A DNA stretch of 17,087 nucleotides from positions 588,747 to 605,833 of the forward strand of contig CP070672.1 of the NCBI GenBank assembly GCA_020351895.1. The letters run 5' to 3'. This DNA is from Thermoplasmata archaeon. Lineage in GTDB: Archaea > Thermoplasmatota > Thermoplasmata > GCA-020350865. Below are positions 8,626 to 14,829 of the stretch, one piece after another. The notes under the pieces are model-generated. The model saw nothing but the letters and a program-made list of their open reading frames with translations, was not told where the DNA came from and searched no databases. Position 1 is the stretch's first letter. Each line of letters starts with the position of its first letter. A program made the translations under genes and the position numbers.

Positions 8626-9372
8626 TTAACCCCGCCAACCCTCCCGCACCATGTGGTACTCATCCAACTGTTGAATCTTATGCCTTGTGAATTCTATGGC
8701 AGCAATGGCGAAAATGATGGCTAAAAACAGCCCGAATATGGAGCGCATGGATGCGAACAGGTTGAATAGAGCGTGCATCAAAACCGCCAATAAGTAGTAC
8801 GGTAATATATAATGTCCTCTGCCAAGTATCTTCTTCTTGCCTATACCATATCCAGTTACAGAGGTAGCGCTGGCATGTAACAGTGCACTGGATATGCTTC
8901 TAACGACTGCGGTTGCAATAAAAATAATGAACCCCTCTTGAAGGGCTAAATACCCATAGAGCAGGTTCTCAGTGGCTGCAAATCCAAGGCCAACTGAGGC
9001 ACCGTAGATGAGGCCATCCTCCACCTCGTCCAGATCGCTTCCTGCAGTGAACACACCAAGCCCTTTTGCAGCTTCCTCTGCTATGGGAGCGATTATAACA
9101 GCTAAAAATAGGGTGCTTAGGTAATCGTCCTCAGTTATGGCCTCGTATACTGGCCCTTCCAAGGTTATCTTAAACAGCAATATCAATATCACCGAGAAAA
9201 GCACGCCGAGAATCACGCCAAATACGGCTCCCCAAATGAAAGTGGAGGCGATTCTTCTCCAGGGCTCTCGTAGGTATCTTTCCGTGTTCCTTATCCATAT
9301 GATATATGCTATGGAAGGTAAAAACGCCACTGCGAATAGAATAATATAAATCAAACAAGTATCGCCATTCAT
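8626..9372 (-). CDS. PrsW-type (M82) intramembrane metalloprotease
   Basis: PrsW proteases cleave membrane substrates; the bacterial prototype starts degradation of an anti-sigma factor. The archaeal substrate is unknown. The 248-residue product has about seven hydrophobic segments, at roughly 6-27, 41-67, 84-96, 119-141, 147-170, 188-207 and 211-228. Family motifs sit inside them: PIAEEAAK with the E99-E100-x2-K103 pair, EDGLIYGASVGLGFAATEN (118-136) with the conserved E-N, R158-S with LLHAS (H166), and MHALFNL (H200). All the residues usually proposed as active are present. The ATG at 9372 lies about 9 bases after the expected transcript start from the TATA box at 9401-9412. The gene heads a probable operon with arcC (67 bases downstream) and drg. 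The related CPBP/Rce1 family was considered, but the E-N and HA-x-FN motifs fit PrsW better. Confidence 0.88.
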   Translation of the reverse strand: MNGDTCLIYIILFAVAFLPSIAYIIWIRNTERYLREPWRRIASTFIWGAVFGVILGVLFSVILILLFKITLEGPVYEAITEDDYLSTLFLAVIIAPIAEEAAKGLGVFTAGSDLDEVEDGLIYGASVGLGFAATENLLYGYLALQEGFIIFIATAVVRSISSALLHASATSVTGYGIGKKKILGRGHYILPYYLLAVLMHALFNLFASMRSIFGLFLAIIFAIAAIEFTRHKIQQLDEYHMVREGWRG

Positions 9373-9400
9373 GGCCAGAACCTACCGTTAGATTAGTATT

Positions 9401-9413
9401 TGTATATTTAAAC
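9401..9413 (-). promoter_or_regulatory. TATA box of the prsW-arcC-drg operon
   Basis: The minus strand reads GTTTAAATATACA, a good archaeal TATA box centred about 35 bases before the protease start. The leader would be only about 9 bases long. Confidence 0.55.
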
Positions 9414-9414
9414 A

Positions 9415-9449
9415 TTTGGGGGTAGGTTTTGCCCCAAAAAAGCGTTTTT
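9415..9449. repeat. Nested inverted repeats in the prsW-dnaG intergenic region
   Basis: TTTGGGG (9415-9421) is complemented by CCCCAAA (9432-9438), making a 7-bp GC-containing stem with a loop of about 10 bases. Next to it, AAAAAA-GCG-TTTTTT (about 9435-9449) forms a second, overlapping palindrome, so the two folds exclude each other. No gene ends here; the element lies just upstream of the prsW TATA box. It could be a terminator for an unseen transcript, an operator or chance; the sequence does not say which. Confidence 0.4.
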
Positions 9450-9540
9450 TCACCTCTGAAGTTTCGATATTGTGAAAAATCAGAAATTGCTGGGTGAGGA
9501 AAAAGAGGAGGAAGAAAAGACCTACGCTCCCCTTACGAAA

Positions 9541-9551
9541 CTTTTAAATAA
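9541..9551 (+). promoter_or_regulatory. Candidate dnaG TATA box
   Basis: CTTTTAAATAA resembles a TATA box and would start a transcript near 9572, giving dnaG a leader of about 200 bases. A second candidate, GTTAAATATT at 9628-9637, would give a leader of about 115 bases. I cannot choose between them from the sequence. Confidence 0.35.
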
Positions 9552-9685
9552 ACCTATGGTTAATTAGGTGACGCAGGAAAATGACTTTGGATGTATGACA
9601 ATATCATTGATTTCATTCATTCCCGTGTTAAATATTACACCCTTCGAGACATCAATTCGATATTAAGTGTAGGAATCAATTAGGT

Positions 9686-9701
9686 TCTCTCGATAGAGAG
9701 A
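9686..9701 (+). other. Perfect hairpin in the dnaG leader
   Basis: TCTCTC-GATA-GAGAGA is a perfect 6-bp stem with a 4-base loop, 75 bases before the dnaG ATG and downstream of both candidate TATA boxes, so it would be transcribed in the 5' leader. It is not followed by a U-run and does not cover the ribosome binding site. It may be a leader regulatory element or processing site. Confidence 0.45.
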
Positions 9702-9762
9702 CAAAAACCATGTCTCCAAGCCTGGGAACAAGGTCATTTTTCTCGAAAAACACAAAAAATAA

Positions 9763-9770
9763 AGAGGTGA
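9763..9770 (+). promoter_or_regulatory. Strong ribosome binding site deciding the dnaG start
   Basis: AGAGGTGA ends 5 bases before ATG 9776. It selects this start over the in-frame ATG at 9710, whose extra 22 residues (SFFSKNTKNK-like, low quality) are not part of archaeal DnaG. Confidence 0.75.
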
Positions 9771-9775
9771 AACAT

Positions 9776-11071
9776 ATGAATATCGATCCCAGTACTACCA
9801 AATATCTCATAAGGGCCAGTATCGTCGCTGAAGGTATAGTGGAAAAACCGGATGTGGTGGGAGCCATATTCGGACAAACTGAAGGACTTTTAGGAAACGA
9901 GCTGGATTTAAGAGATATGCAAAAAAGTGGAAGAATTGGTAGGATCGAGGTAGAAATAGGTCAGAACAAGGGTAAATCAGAGGGGGAGATTACGATTCCT
10001 TCAAGCCTGGATCAGGTGGAAACCGTCATTTTGGCCTCTGCTTTGGAAACCATAGACAGGGTTGGGCCCTGCAGAGCCAATATACAGATAACCAGGGTGG
10101 AGGATGTAAGACTTGCAAAAAAGAAGAAGATAGTGGAAAGGGCCAAGACTCTTCTTTCCACTCTAATGGCAGAGTCCAACAGCTCAGGTGAGAGCCTCAC
10201 TGCTTCAGTTCGTCAATCGGTACAGGTTGAGGAGATCATACACTATGGTAAGGACAAATGTCCTGCAGGACCGAACGTTCCATCTTCTGATGCCATAATA
10301 GTTGTTGAGGGAAGGTCGGATGTACTGAATCTTCTGAAACATGGGATTAAAAACGCCATTGCCGTGGAGGGCACGAATATACCAAGAACCATACAAGACC
10401 TTTCAAAAGAAAGGGTTGTAACCGCTTTCGTAGACGGGGATAGAGGTGGAGAGCTGATACTCAGGGAACTTCTGCAGGTGGCAGAGGTGGACTTCGTGGC
10501 TCGAGCCCCTCAAACAAGAGAAGTGGAGGATTTAACACAGAAGCAGATCATGAAGGGACTGAGAAACAAGATACCAGCAGAGCAATATGTGGAGATGTAT
10601 GGACTCGAAGGCATCGAACTGCCTCTTGCCTCAGCTAAAAATAGCGAGAAAGTGGCAGCCAGTCCACAGCAAAGCAGAGCAAGAAATGAAAAACCCCAAA
10701 GAAGTCCCCCAAAGCGTTCAGCAACAGCAGCCGCCCCACAGACAAAGAACAGTGGCAAGAAAACAAAAATACTATCCGAGCAACAACAAAAATATAAAAC
10801 AATTCTTGACAATCTAAAAGGGAGCTCAAAGGCCCAGATGCTAAACCAAATGGATTCGGTTGTTACAGAAACACCCGTTCGAAACCTTGCGGAATCCCTA
10901 AAGAACACCACAAATAATGTCAAAACCCTTGTTTTTGACGGCATTATAACCCAGAGATTGGTAGATATCGCCACTGAAAAGGGTGTTGACACCATTGTAG
11001 GCAGTAAATTGGGCAATGTATCAAAGCAGGTGACCTCGGTTAAGATTCTGACCAAAAATGATTTGAGTTAG
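9776..11071 (+). CDS. dnaG: DnaG-like primase, archaeal type
   Basis: Archaeal DnaG is a TOPRIM protein with primase activity in some species, and it is also a stable subunit of the archaeal RNA exosome. The product is 431 residues. The N-terminal archaeal domain (1-160) includes KYLIRASIVAEGIVEKPDVVGAIFGQTEGLL in pieces typical of the family. The TOPRIM domain follows: catalytic glutamate in IIVVEGRSDV (E178) and the metal-binding acidic pair in FVDGDRGG (D220, D222). Residues about 284-340 are a low-complexity linker rich in Ala, Ser, Pro, Lys and Gln. A folded C-terminal domain (about 380-425, KTLVFDGIITQRLVDIA and onward) closes the protein. The start is fixed by the AGAGGTGA site. The AAA+ gene follows on the same strand after 102 bases and could be in the same transcript. 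Confidence 0.96.
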   Translation: MNIDPSTTKYLIRASIVAEGIVEKPDVVGAIFGQTEGLLGNELDLRDMQKSGRIGRIEVEIGQNKGKSEGEITIPSSLDQVETVILASALETIDRVGPCRANIQITRVEDVRLAKKKKIVERAKTLLSTLMAESNSSGESLTASVRQSVQVEEIIHYGKDKCPAGPNVPSSDAIIVVEGRSDVLNLLKHGIKNAIAVEGTNIPRTIQDLSKERVVTAFVDGDRGGELILRELLQVAEVDFVARAPQTREVEDLTQKQIMKGLRNKIPAEQYVEMYGLEGIELPLASAKNSEKVAASPQQSRARNEKPQRSPPKRSATAAAPQTKNSGKKTKILSEQQQKYKTILDNLKGSSKAQMLNQMDSVVTETPVRNLAESLKNTTNNVKTLVFDGIITQRLVDIATEKGVDTIVGSKLGNVSKQVTSVKILTKNDLS

Positions 11072-11089
11072 AACTTCTTATGTAGAACG

Positions 11090-11099
11090 ATAATATAAC
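11090..11099 (+). promoter_or_regulatory. Weak candidate TATA box before the LonB-like gene
   Basis: ATAATATAAC lies 75 bases before the ATG at 11174 and would give a leader of about 50 bases. The ATG itself has only a weak ribosome site, so either read-through from dnaG or this promoter is possible. Confidence 0.3.
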
Positions 11100-11173
11100 A
11101 CACAAATGGTAAAAAAGCCAAGGAAAAGGAAGAAAAAATGCGAATTCGGCCATAATACAGGGTCAGTGTTGTC

Positions 11174-12718
11174 ATGAAAAAGGAGAAGTCTGAGAAAGAG
11201 AAGACCGAAGAGGAAGAACTCCCTCACCTTGATGAAATCAGCACCACAGCTGACATTCATATTCCACAAGATCCGCTTAAGAGAGTGGTGGGCCAGGACG
11301 AGGCAGTGAAACTTGCCTATGTTGCTGCCGCCCAAAAGAGGCATTTTCTTCTGGTGGGCCCCCCCGGAACAGGGAAATCCATGATAGCACAGGCTCTGTC
11401 CTTGCATCTTAATCCCCCAACCGAGGAGATCAGGGTGGTTCACAATCCCGAGAATCCTGAAAGACCCTTTGTTGAGGTCAAGGCTAAGGAAGAGGTGATT
11501 AAGGAGAGAGAGACCTGGGAATTCGCAGAGGGGGAGCTCATCGATCCCAAGGAGGCACCGATAAACGTTGCCGAGAAATTGGGTTACAAGTGCATGAGCT
11601 GCGGGGCCTATTCCTCTGCTTCTGAGCGTTTTTGTCCGAAATGCGGGGAGATCAAGATCACTGGGCCAAAACAGGCCAATAACCCTTTCAGCGATATTTT
11701 CGGCGGCCTCATCGAGGTTACTGTGGGACAGCTTGGGAAGAAAAATGAAAGGGTTACCACAACCAGAAAACGCTTCGGAAAGGAGGAGGTAGTGGTTTAT
11801 GAAAAGGCCGGAAACATGATCAAGGTTCTGGACCAAAAGGCCCTTGAAAAACGGAGGGAATTTGAGAAGGTTGACCCGAGAAAGGTCCTTGTTCCATTGG
11901 AAAGAAAACCCGTTGTTTTAGCCACAGGAGCCAGCGAAACTGAGCTTTTAGGGGATGTGAGGCACGATCCTTATGGAGGCCACCCTCAACTTGGGGTTTC
12001 ACCCTTTGAAAGGGTTGTACCTGGCTCTATTCACGAAGCGCATCAGGGTGTGCTGTTTATAGACGAGCTTCCTCATCTTGGCCATTTACAGAGATTTATC
12101 CTCACAGCCATGCAGGAAAAGCGATTCCCTATTTCCGCCAGAAATCCTCAGAGTGCCGGAGCCAGTGTCAAGGTTAACAATGTTCCTTGCGATTTCATAT
12201 TCGTGGGGGCATGTAATATCCAGGATCTCCACCACATATTATCTCCCCTAAGATCCCGTATCATTGGCTCTGGTTACGAGGTACTCGTGGAAACCACAAT
12301 GGAAAATAGTGAAGTGAACAGGGCAAAGATGGCGCAGTTCGTGGCACAGGAGATAATCATGGACGGTAAGATTCCCCATGCAACCAAAGAAGCCATATTG
12401 GCCATAATCCAGGAATCCAACAGAAGGGCAAAGGAGATAGAGGGGAAGAACCATGCCCTGAGCCTTCGCCTGAGGGAGATGGGGGGTCTGATTCGAGCCG
12501 CAGGAGACATCGCCGTCATAGACGAGGTAGAGTTCATAGAGGAAAAGCATATCAAATTGGCCATGAAACGCAGCAAGACCATCGAAGACCAGATCAAGGA
12601 TAGGCATGGTTCATATTATGCTGGCCTTTCAACGGATATCTCAAGTTCCCAGAGGGAAATGAATCCTTATCACTACTGGAACCGATATTCCTATGATGAT
12701 AAAAGAGGGTACGAATAA
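11174..12718 (+). CDS. LonB-like AAA+ ATPase with zinc ribbon insert and no protease domain
   Basis: The 514-residue product is an AAA+ ATPase whose core resembles archaeal LonB. After an acidic/basic N-terminus (1-20) comes IPQDPLKRVVGQDEAV (30-45), Walker A GPPGTGKS (62-69), Walker B VLFIDE (293-298), sensor 1 region VGACN (344-348), arginine finger region SPLRSR (357-362) and sensor 2 region LRLREMGGLIRAAGD (431-445). In LonB the insert between Walker A and B carries membrane helices. Here residues 137-160 hold a zinc ribbon instead (C140-x2-C143, C154-x2-C157), followed by a basic stretch, and there is no transmembrane segment. The chain ends shortly after the helical lid, in a Tyr-rich tail (YHYWNRYSY), where the Ser-Lys protease domain of Lon would begin. 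It is probably a cytosolic remodelling ATPase rather than a protease. The partner or substrate is unknown. Confidence 0.85.
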   Translation: MKKEKSEKEKTEEEELPHLDEISTTADIHIPQDPLKRVVGQDEAVKLAYVAAAQKRHFLLVGPPGTGKSMIAQALSLHLNPPTEEIRVVHNPENPERPFVEVKAKEEVIKERETWEFAEGELIDPKEAPINVAEKLGYKCMSCGAYSSASERFCPKCGEIKITGPKQANNPFSDIFGGLIEVTVGQLGKKNERVTTTRKRFGKEEVVVYEKAGNMIKVLDQKALEKRREFEKVDPRKVLVPLERKPVVLATGASETELLGDVRHDPYGGHPQLGVSPFERVVPGSIHEAHQGVLFIDELPHLGHLQRFILTAMQEKRFPISARNPQSAGASVKVNNVPCDFIFVGACNIQDLHHILSPLRSRIIGSGYEVLVETTMENSEVNRAKMAQFVAQEIIMDGKIPHATKEAILAIIQESNRRAKEIEGKNHALSLRLREMGGLIRAAGDIAVIDEVEFIEEKHIKLAMKRSKTIEDQIKDRHGSYYAGLSTDISSSQREMNPYHYWNRYSYDDKRGYE

Positions 12719-12726
12719 GAGCAATC

Positions 12727-13173
12727 TTAAAGCACTTTTTTCATGAGGTATCCTGCCTCTCCATCCTCGTAATAGGAAGGTAAAAGTGACAGGATATTAA
12801 AACCGTGAGAATCGTAGAATCTTATGGCCTTTTCATTCGAGATCCTCACCTCCAGATTCACGGCCTTCAGATCCAAAATAAAACATCTAGATATGAATTC
12901 CTTAAGAAGCTGAGTGCCTATTCCCCTGTTTCTGTAAGAGGGCTGAACAGCCATAAGAAGTATCCTTCCCTCTTTTGGTGCAGATATCATGGCTGTAAGA
13001 ACTCCGATTACACCCCTTTCATCCTCTGCCACCATAAAACCGCTTCCCCATCTTTGCATGAGGGATAGGTAGAATTCTGGGTTATAGTTTCTATTGAATG
13101 TTTCGGCTATTAGGGCTGTGACCTGCTGAAGGTCCTTTGGGTGAAAATCCCTGATGAGCAACACGCAGTCCAT
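12727..13173 (-). CDS. GNAT acetyltransferase, RimI/Naa10-like
   Basis: This is a cytosolic acetyl-CoA-dependent N-acetyltransferase of about 148 residues. GNAT motif A has RILLMAVQPSYRNRGIG, whose R-x-R-G-I-G binds the CoA pyrophosphate, preceded by the beta-4 strand. Motif B has LEVRISNEKAIRFYDSHGF, and the C-terminus reads PSYYEDGEAGYLMKK. The YY-DGE-x-Y-x-M ending is typical of protein N-terminal alpha-acetyltransferases (RimI, archaeal Ard1/Naa10), so an N-terminal acetylation role is the best guess; ribosomal protein or small-molecule substrates remain possible. The open frame reaches ATG 13197. I chose ATG 13173 (MDCVLLIRDF) because it matches the family start, and the TATA-like GTATATTATTT at 13185-13195 would begin transcription at about this codon. 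The gene converges on the AAA+ gene with 8 bases between stops. Confidence 0.86.
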   Translation of the reverse strand: MDCVLLIRDFHPKDLQQVTALIAETFNRNYNPEFYLSLMQRWGSGFMVAEDERGVIGVLTAMISAPKEGRILLMAVQPSYRNRGIGTQLLKEFISRCFILDLKAVNLEVRISNEKAIRFYDSHGFNILSLLPSYYEDGEAGYLMKKVL

Positions 13174-13184
13174 ATCACTTTTGT

Positions 13185-13195
13185 AAATAATATAC
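13185..13195 (-). promoter_or_regulatory. Candidate TATA box for the acetyltransferase gene
   Basis: The minus strand reads GTATATTATTT. Its spacing to ATG 13173 implies a leaderless or nearly leaderless transcript and supports the shorter start. Confidence 0.4.
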
Positions 13196-13197
13196 AT

Positions 13198-13481
13198 AAC
13201 GGTGGTTGGCTATGATCTGAATAGTGATGTGGATGAAGCACAGATTATCTATTTGTTCCGAGATTGCGGGACGGAGGAGGGGGATGGCGGGCGGGTAAAA
13301 AATGAAGATCAATGAAGATATGGACGGGGAGCAATTCGGAGGAGCCAATTGTAGATGTTCAATAAATCATTATAAATTTTCATAGAGGGTGGAGGAAGGC
13401 GGTGACGGGAGGATGTCATTATAGATTGTAATGGCTAATATATTAGGTCTCCAAAAAATCTAAGTTTGTTATTTTCAGCTG
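13198..13481. other. Gene-free intergenic stretch with G-rich tracts and an orphan TATA box
   Basis: I see no convincing gene of any size here. It contains a G-rich run at 13266-13295 with four runs of three or more G, a second purine-rich run at 13385-13412, and an AT-rich TATA-like element (TTATAAATT) at about 13370-13378 that could serve either strand. The longest reading frames are about 23-27 codons without support. An unannotated RNA is possible. Confidence 0.5.
13453..13458 (-). terminator. T-run terminator candidate after UPF0147
   Basis: Read on the minus strand this is TTTTTT about 25 bases after the UPF0147 stop, the kind of oligo-T at which archaeal RNA polymerase terminates. No stem is required or seen. 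Confidence 0.4.
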
Positions 13482-13739
13482 CTACTTCAAGGTTTCAAGC
13501 TGCGATATTATGTTCCATATTAGGGTCCTGCCGTGTAATGGAATATTTGGATCATTGGCAAGTTCGTCCAGAATAAAAACCGCGCTTGCAGTTCTCAAAT
13601 CCAGGGCATCGTTGGAATTCAGGAGTATTTCCTTGGCCTGCGTGGCGCCCCTCCTTATATTCCTTGGAACAGAGGTGTCTTCGGCAAGCTGGTCCAATAC
13701 TTCAATGACCTGGTCCATTCTTGCCTTGGTATCTGCCAT
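13482..13739 (-). CDS. UPF0147 family protein
   Basis: This small helical protein of 85 residues belongs to a family widespread in archaea with no assigned function. Characteristic blocks are RMDQVIEVLDQLAEDTSVPRNIRR, then AKEILLN, LRTASAVFILDELANDPNIPLHGRT and IWNIISQLE. The repeated 'DELA-D-N-P/VPRNIR' wording gives two related halves, each with a helix ending in an acidic turn. The frame is open upstream to 13871, but the extra residues are not family-like. ATG 13739 has AGAGG 7 bases before it and gives the usual length. It follows the Lrp-like gene on the same strand after 159 bases. TATA-like sequences near 13790-13824 suggest its own promoter. Confidence 0.9.
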   Translation of the reverse strand: MADTKARMDQVIEVLDQLAEDTSVPRNIRRGATQAKEILLNSNDALDLRTASAVFILDELANDPNIPLHGRTLIWNIISQLETLK

Positions 13740-13898
13740 AAGACCGCCTCTTGTAAGAACCGCATTAAACACCCGTAACGCGCTTCGCAACTTAAATGTT
13801 TTGAAAGAATTATCTATATTTATAATTTGATTTGCGTATAAATTAGAAAATGAAAATGGAAATGAAGCCAAGAAAAGTGGATCGGATCGGACCCATGC

Positions 13899-14225
13899 CT
13901 AAACCTGCTTTTTCGCGCCCCGCTCCTTATAGGTCGTAACAACCATGAGAGTTTTTGTGTCCTTTACACCCTCTAAAGATCTTATGGATTTTATAATAAA
14001 ATCATTGCAGCTGTTATAGTTCTTGAAATGCGCTTTGGCTATGATATCGATGTCACCAGTAACCAAAAACACATCCTCGACATCCTCGAACTTCGTAATC
14101 TCGGCAGCCAATTTTTCAACGGTTTGTGTGTCCACCTTCAGTGTGATTAGGGCAGTCACACCCTCGCCACCGTAGTAATTTTCTAGCACCTTATCTTTGG
14201 TCAGACTGTCATCATCCTGTGCCAT
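13899..14225 (-). CDS. Stand-alone Lrp/AsnC ligand-binding (RAM) domain protein
   Basis: The product is 108 residues. From about residue 20 it follows the RAM fold of Lrp/AsnC regulators: VTALITLKVDTQTVEKLAAEI (strand 1, helix 1), FEDVEDVFLVTGDIDIIAKAHF (strands 2 and 3 with the VTGD-DI-AK signature), DFIIKSIRSLEGVKDTKTLMVV (helix 2, strand 4). There is no helix-turn-helix, so it cannot bind DNA by itself. Such proteins may form oligomers that bind small molecules, often amino acids, or mix with full Lrp regulators. The first 20 residues (DDDSLTKDKVLENYYGG) are an extension not needed for the fold. ATG 14225 has AGAGGA about 6 bases before it. It lies between the winged-helix gene and UPF0147 on the same strand, and a TATA-like GTTATTATG near 14262-14270 may give it its own promoter. 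Confidence 0.86.
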   Translation of the reverse strand: MAQDDDSLTKDKVLENYYGGEGVTALITLKVDTQTVEKLAAEITKFEDVEDVFLVTGDIDIIAKAHFKNYNSCNDFIIKSIRSLEGVKDTKTLMVVTTYKERGAKKQV

Positions 14226-14317
14226 GGCAATTCCTCTGAAAGTGAGTTAATATGGTAAGTTACATAATAACTTTTTGTTTAAGTTTTGGTTTTAGTGACA
14301 TTATTCACAAGAATTCG

Positions 14318-14818
14318 TCATTTCCTTTCCCTGCTCTTCTCGAATATGTACTTCGACCACTCGTGGATTCTTTTCGCCTTTTTGAATATAGCCTCATCCA
14401 CGTCCACAATCTCTTTGGATCCGTGTTTTGCCTCCCATCTCGCCTTTACGAGATACCTGGCAAAGTATGCAATCTGGTGCTCTATTTCTTTTTTATCATC
14501 TTTTCCCACCAAGGATTCCGTGAGCATGAGCTCGTGAATCGCAATCTCACATGTCTTTTCCAAGGTTGTGAGGTATCGGTTCATTTTATCCTTTGATAAA
14601 GGTTTCGGGGGCTTTGCAGGTTTAGAGGGTTTGGAAGGTTTGGCGTACCGATATTGCCCCCTAGAAACGCGGACTATCTTATTCTGTTTCATTAACTTTG
14701 TAAGAATTCTTCTTACACGATTGATATTCACCTTGCAAGCCTTTTGCAAATCTTTAGGTGTGAATATCTTGTCTGGATTCCCTGCAAATTTGGCCAATAT
14801 TTTCTCGGTTTCTTTCAT
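14318..14818 (-). CDS. Winged-helix protein with Lys/Pro linker, behind FEN1
   Basis: The product is about 166 residues of unknown function. Residues about 3-58 look like a winged helix: FTPKDLQKACKVNINRVRRILTKLMKQNKIVRV gives the recognition-helix region, and SRGQYRYAK the wing. A linker of repeated Lys-Pro (KPSKPSKPAKPPKP) at about 60-74 joins it to a helical, charged C-terminal domain (about 80-166) including HQIAYFARYLVKARWEAKHG. The protein is very basic, so nucleic-acid binding is likely. ATG 14818 is 11 bases after the FEN1 stop and has GGGTGAT just before it. An ATG at 14839 would overlap the end of FEN1 and add seven residues. Co-transcription with FEN1 is nearly certain, which suggests a role at DNA, but the link is inference. 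Confidence 0.72.
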   Translation of the reverse strand: MKETEKILAKFAGNPDKIFTPKDLQKACKVNINRVRRILTKLMKQNKIVRVSRGQYRYAKPSKPSKPAKPPKPLSKDKMNRYLTTLEKTCEIAIHELMLTESLVGKDDKKEIEHQIAYFARYLVKARWEAKHGSKEIVDVDEAIFKKAKRIHEWSKYIFEKSRERK

Positions 14819-14829
14819 ACCATCACCCT

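Noticed and set aside
9472..9567. A 31-codon plus-strand frame starting with GTG in the dnaG upstream region
   Set aside because: It has no ribosome site or homology I recognise, and it lies across the candidate dnaG TATA box; its charged composition comes from a purine-rich tract.
10510..11055. A 181-codon minus-strand frame opposite dnaG
   Set aside because: It is antisense to the linker and C-terminal domain of DnaG; its Phe/Leu/Cys richness mirrors the Lys/Gln/Ala-rich sense strand.
11078..11836. A 252-codon minus-strand frame opposite the LonB-like gene
   Set aside because: It is the antisense shadow of a well-supported AAA+ gene, with no domain and odd Leu/Phe/His-rich composition.
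11174..12718. Calling this gene a Lon protease
   Set aside because: The Ser-Lys catalytic domain is absent and the gene ends 8 bases before the converging acetyltransferase stop.
13198..13481. C/D-box small RNA suggested by GTGATGT and CTGA-like strings
   Set aside because: Boxes are incomplete and wrongly spaced, with no clear C'/D' pair.
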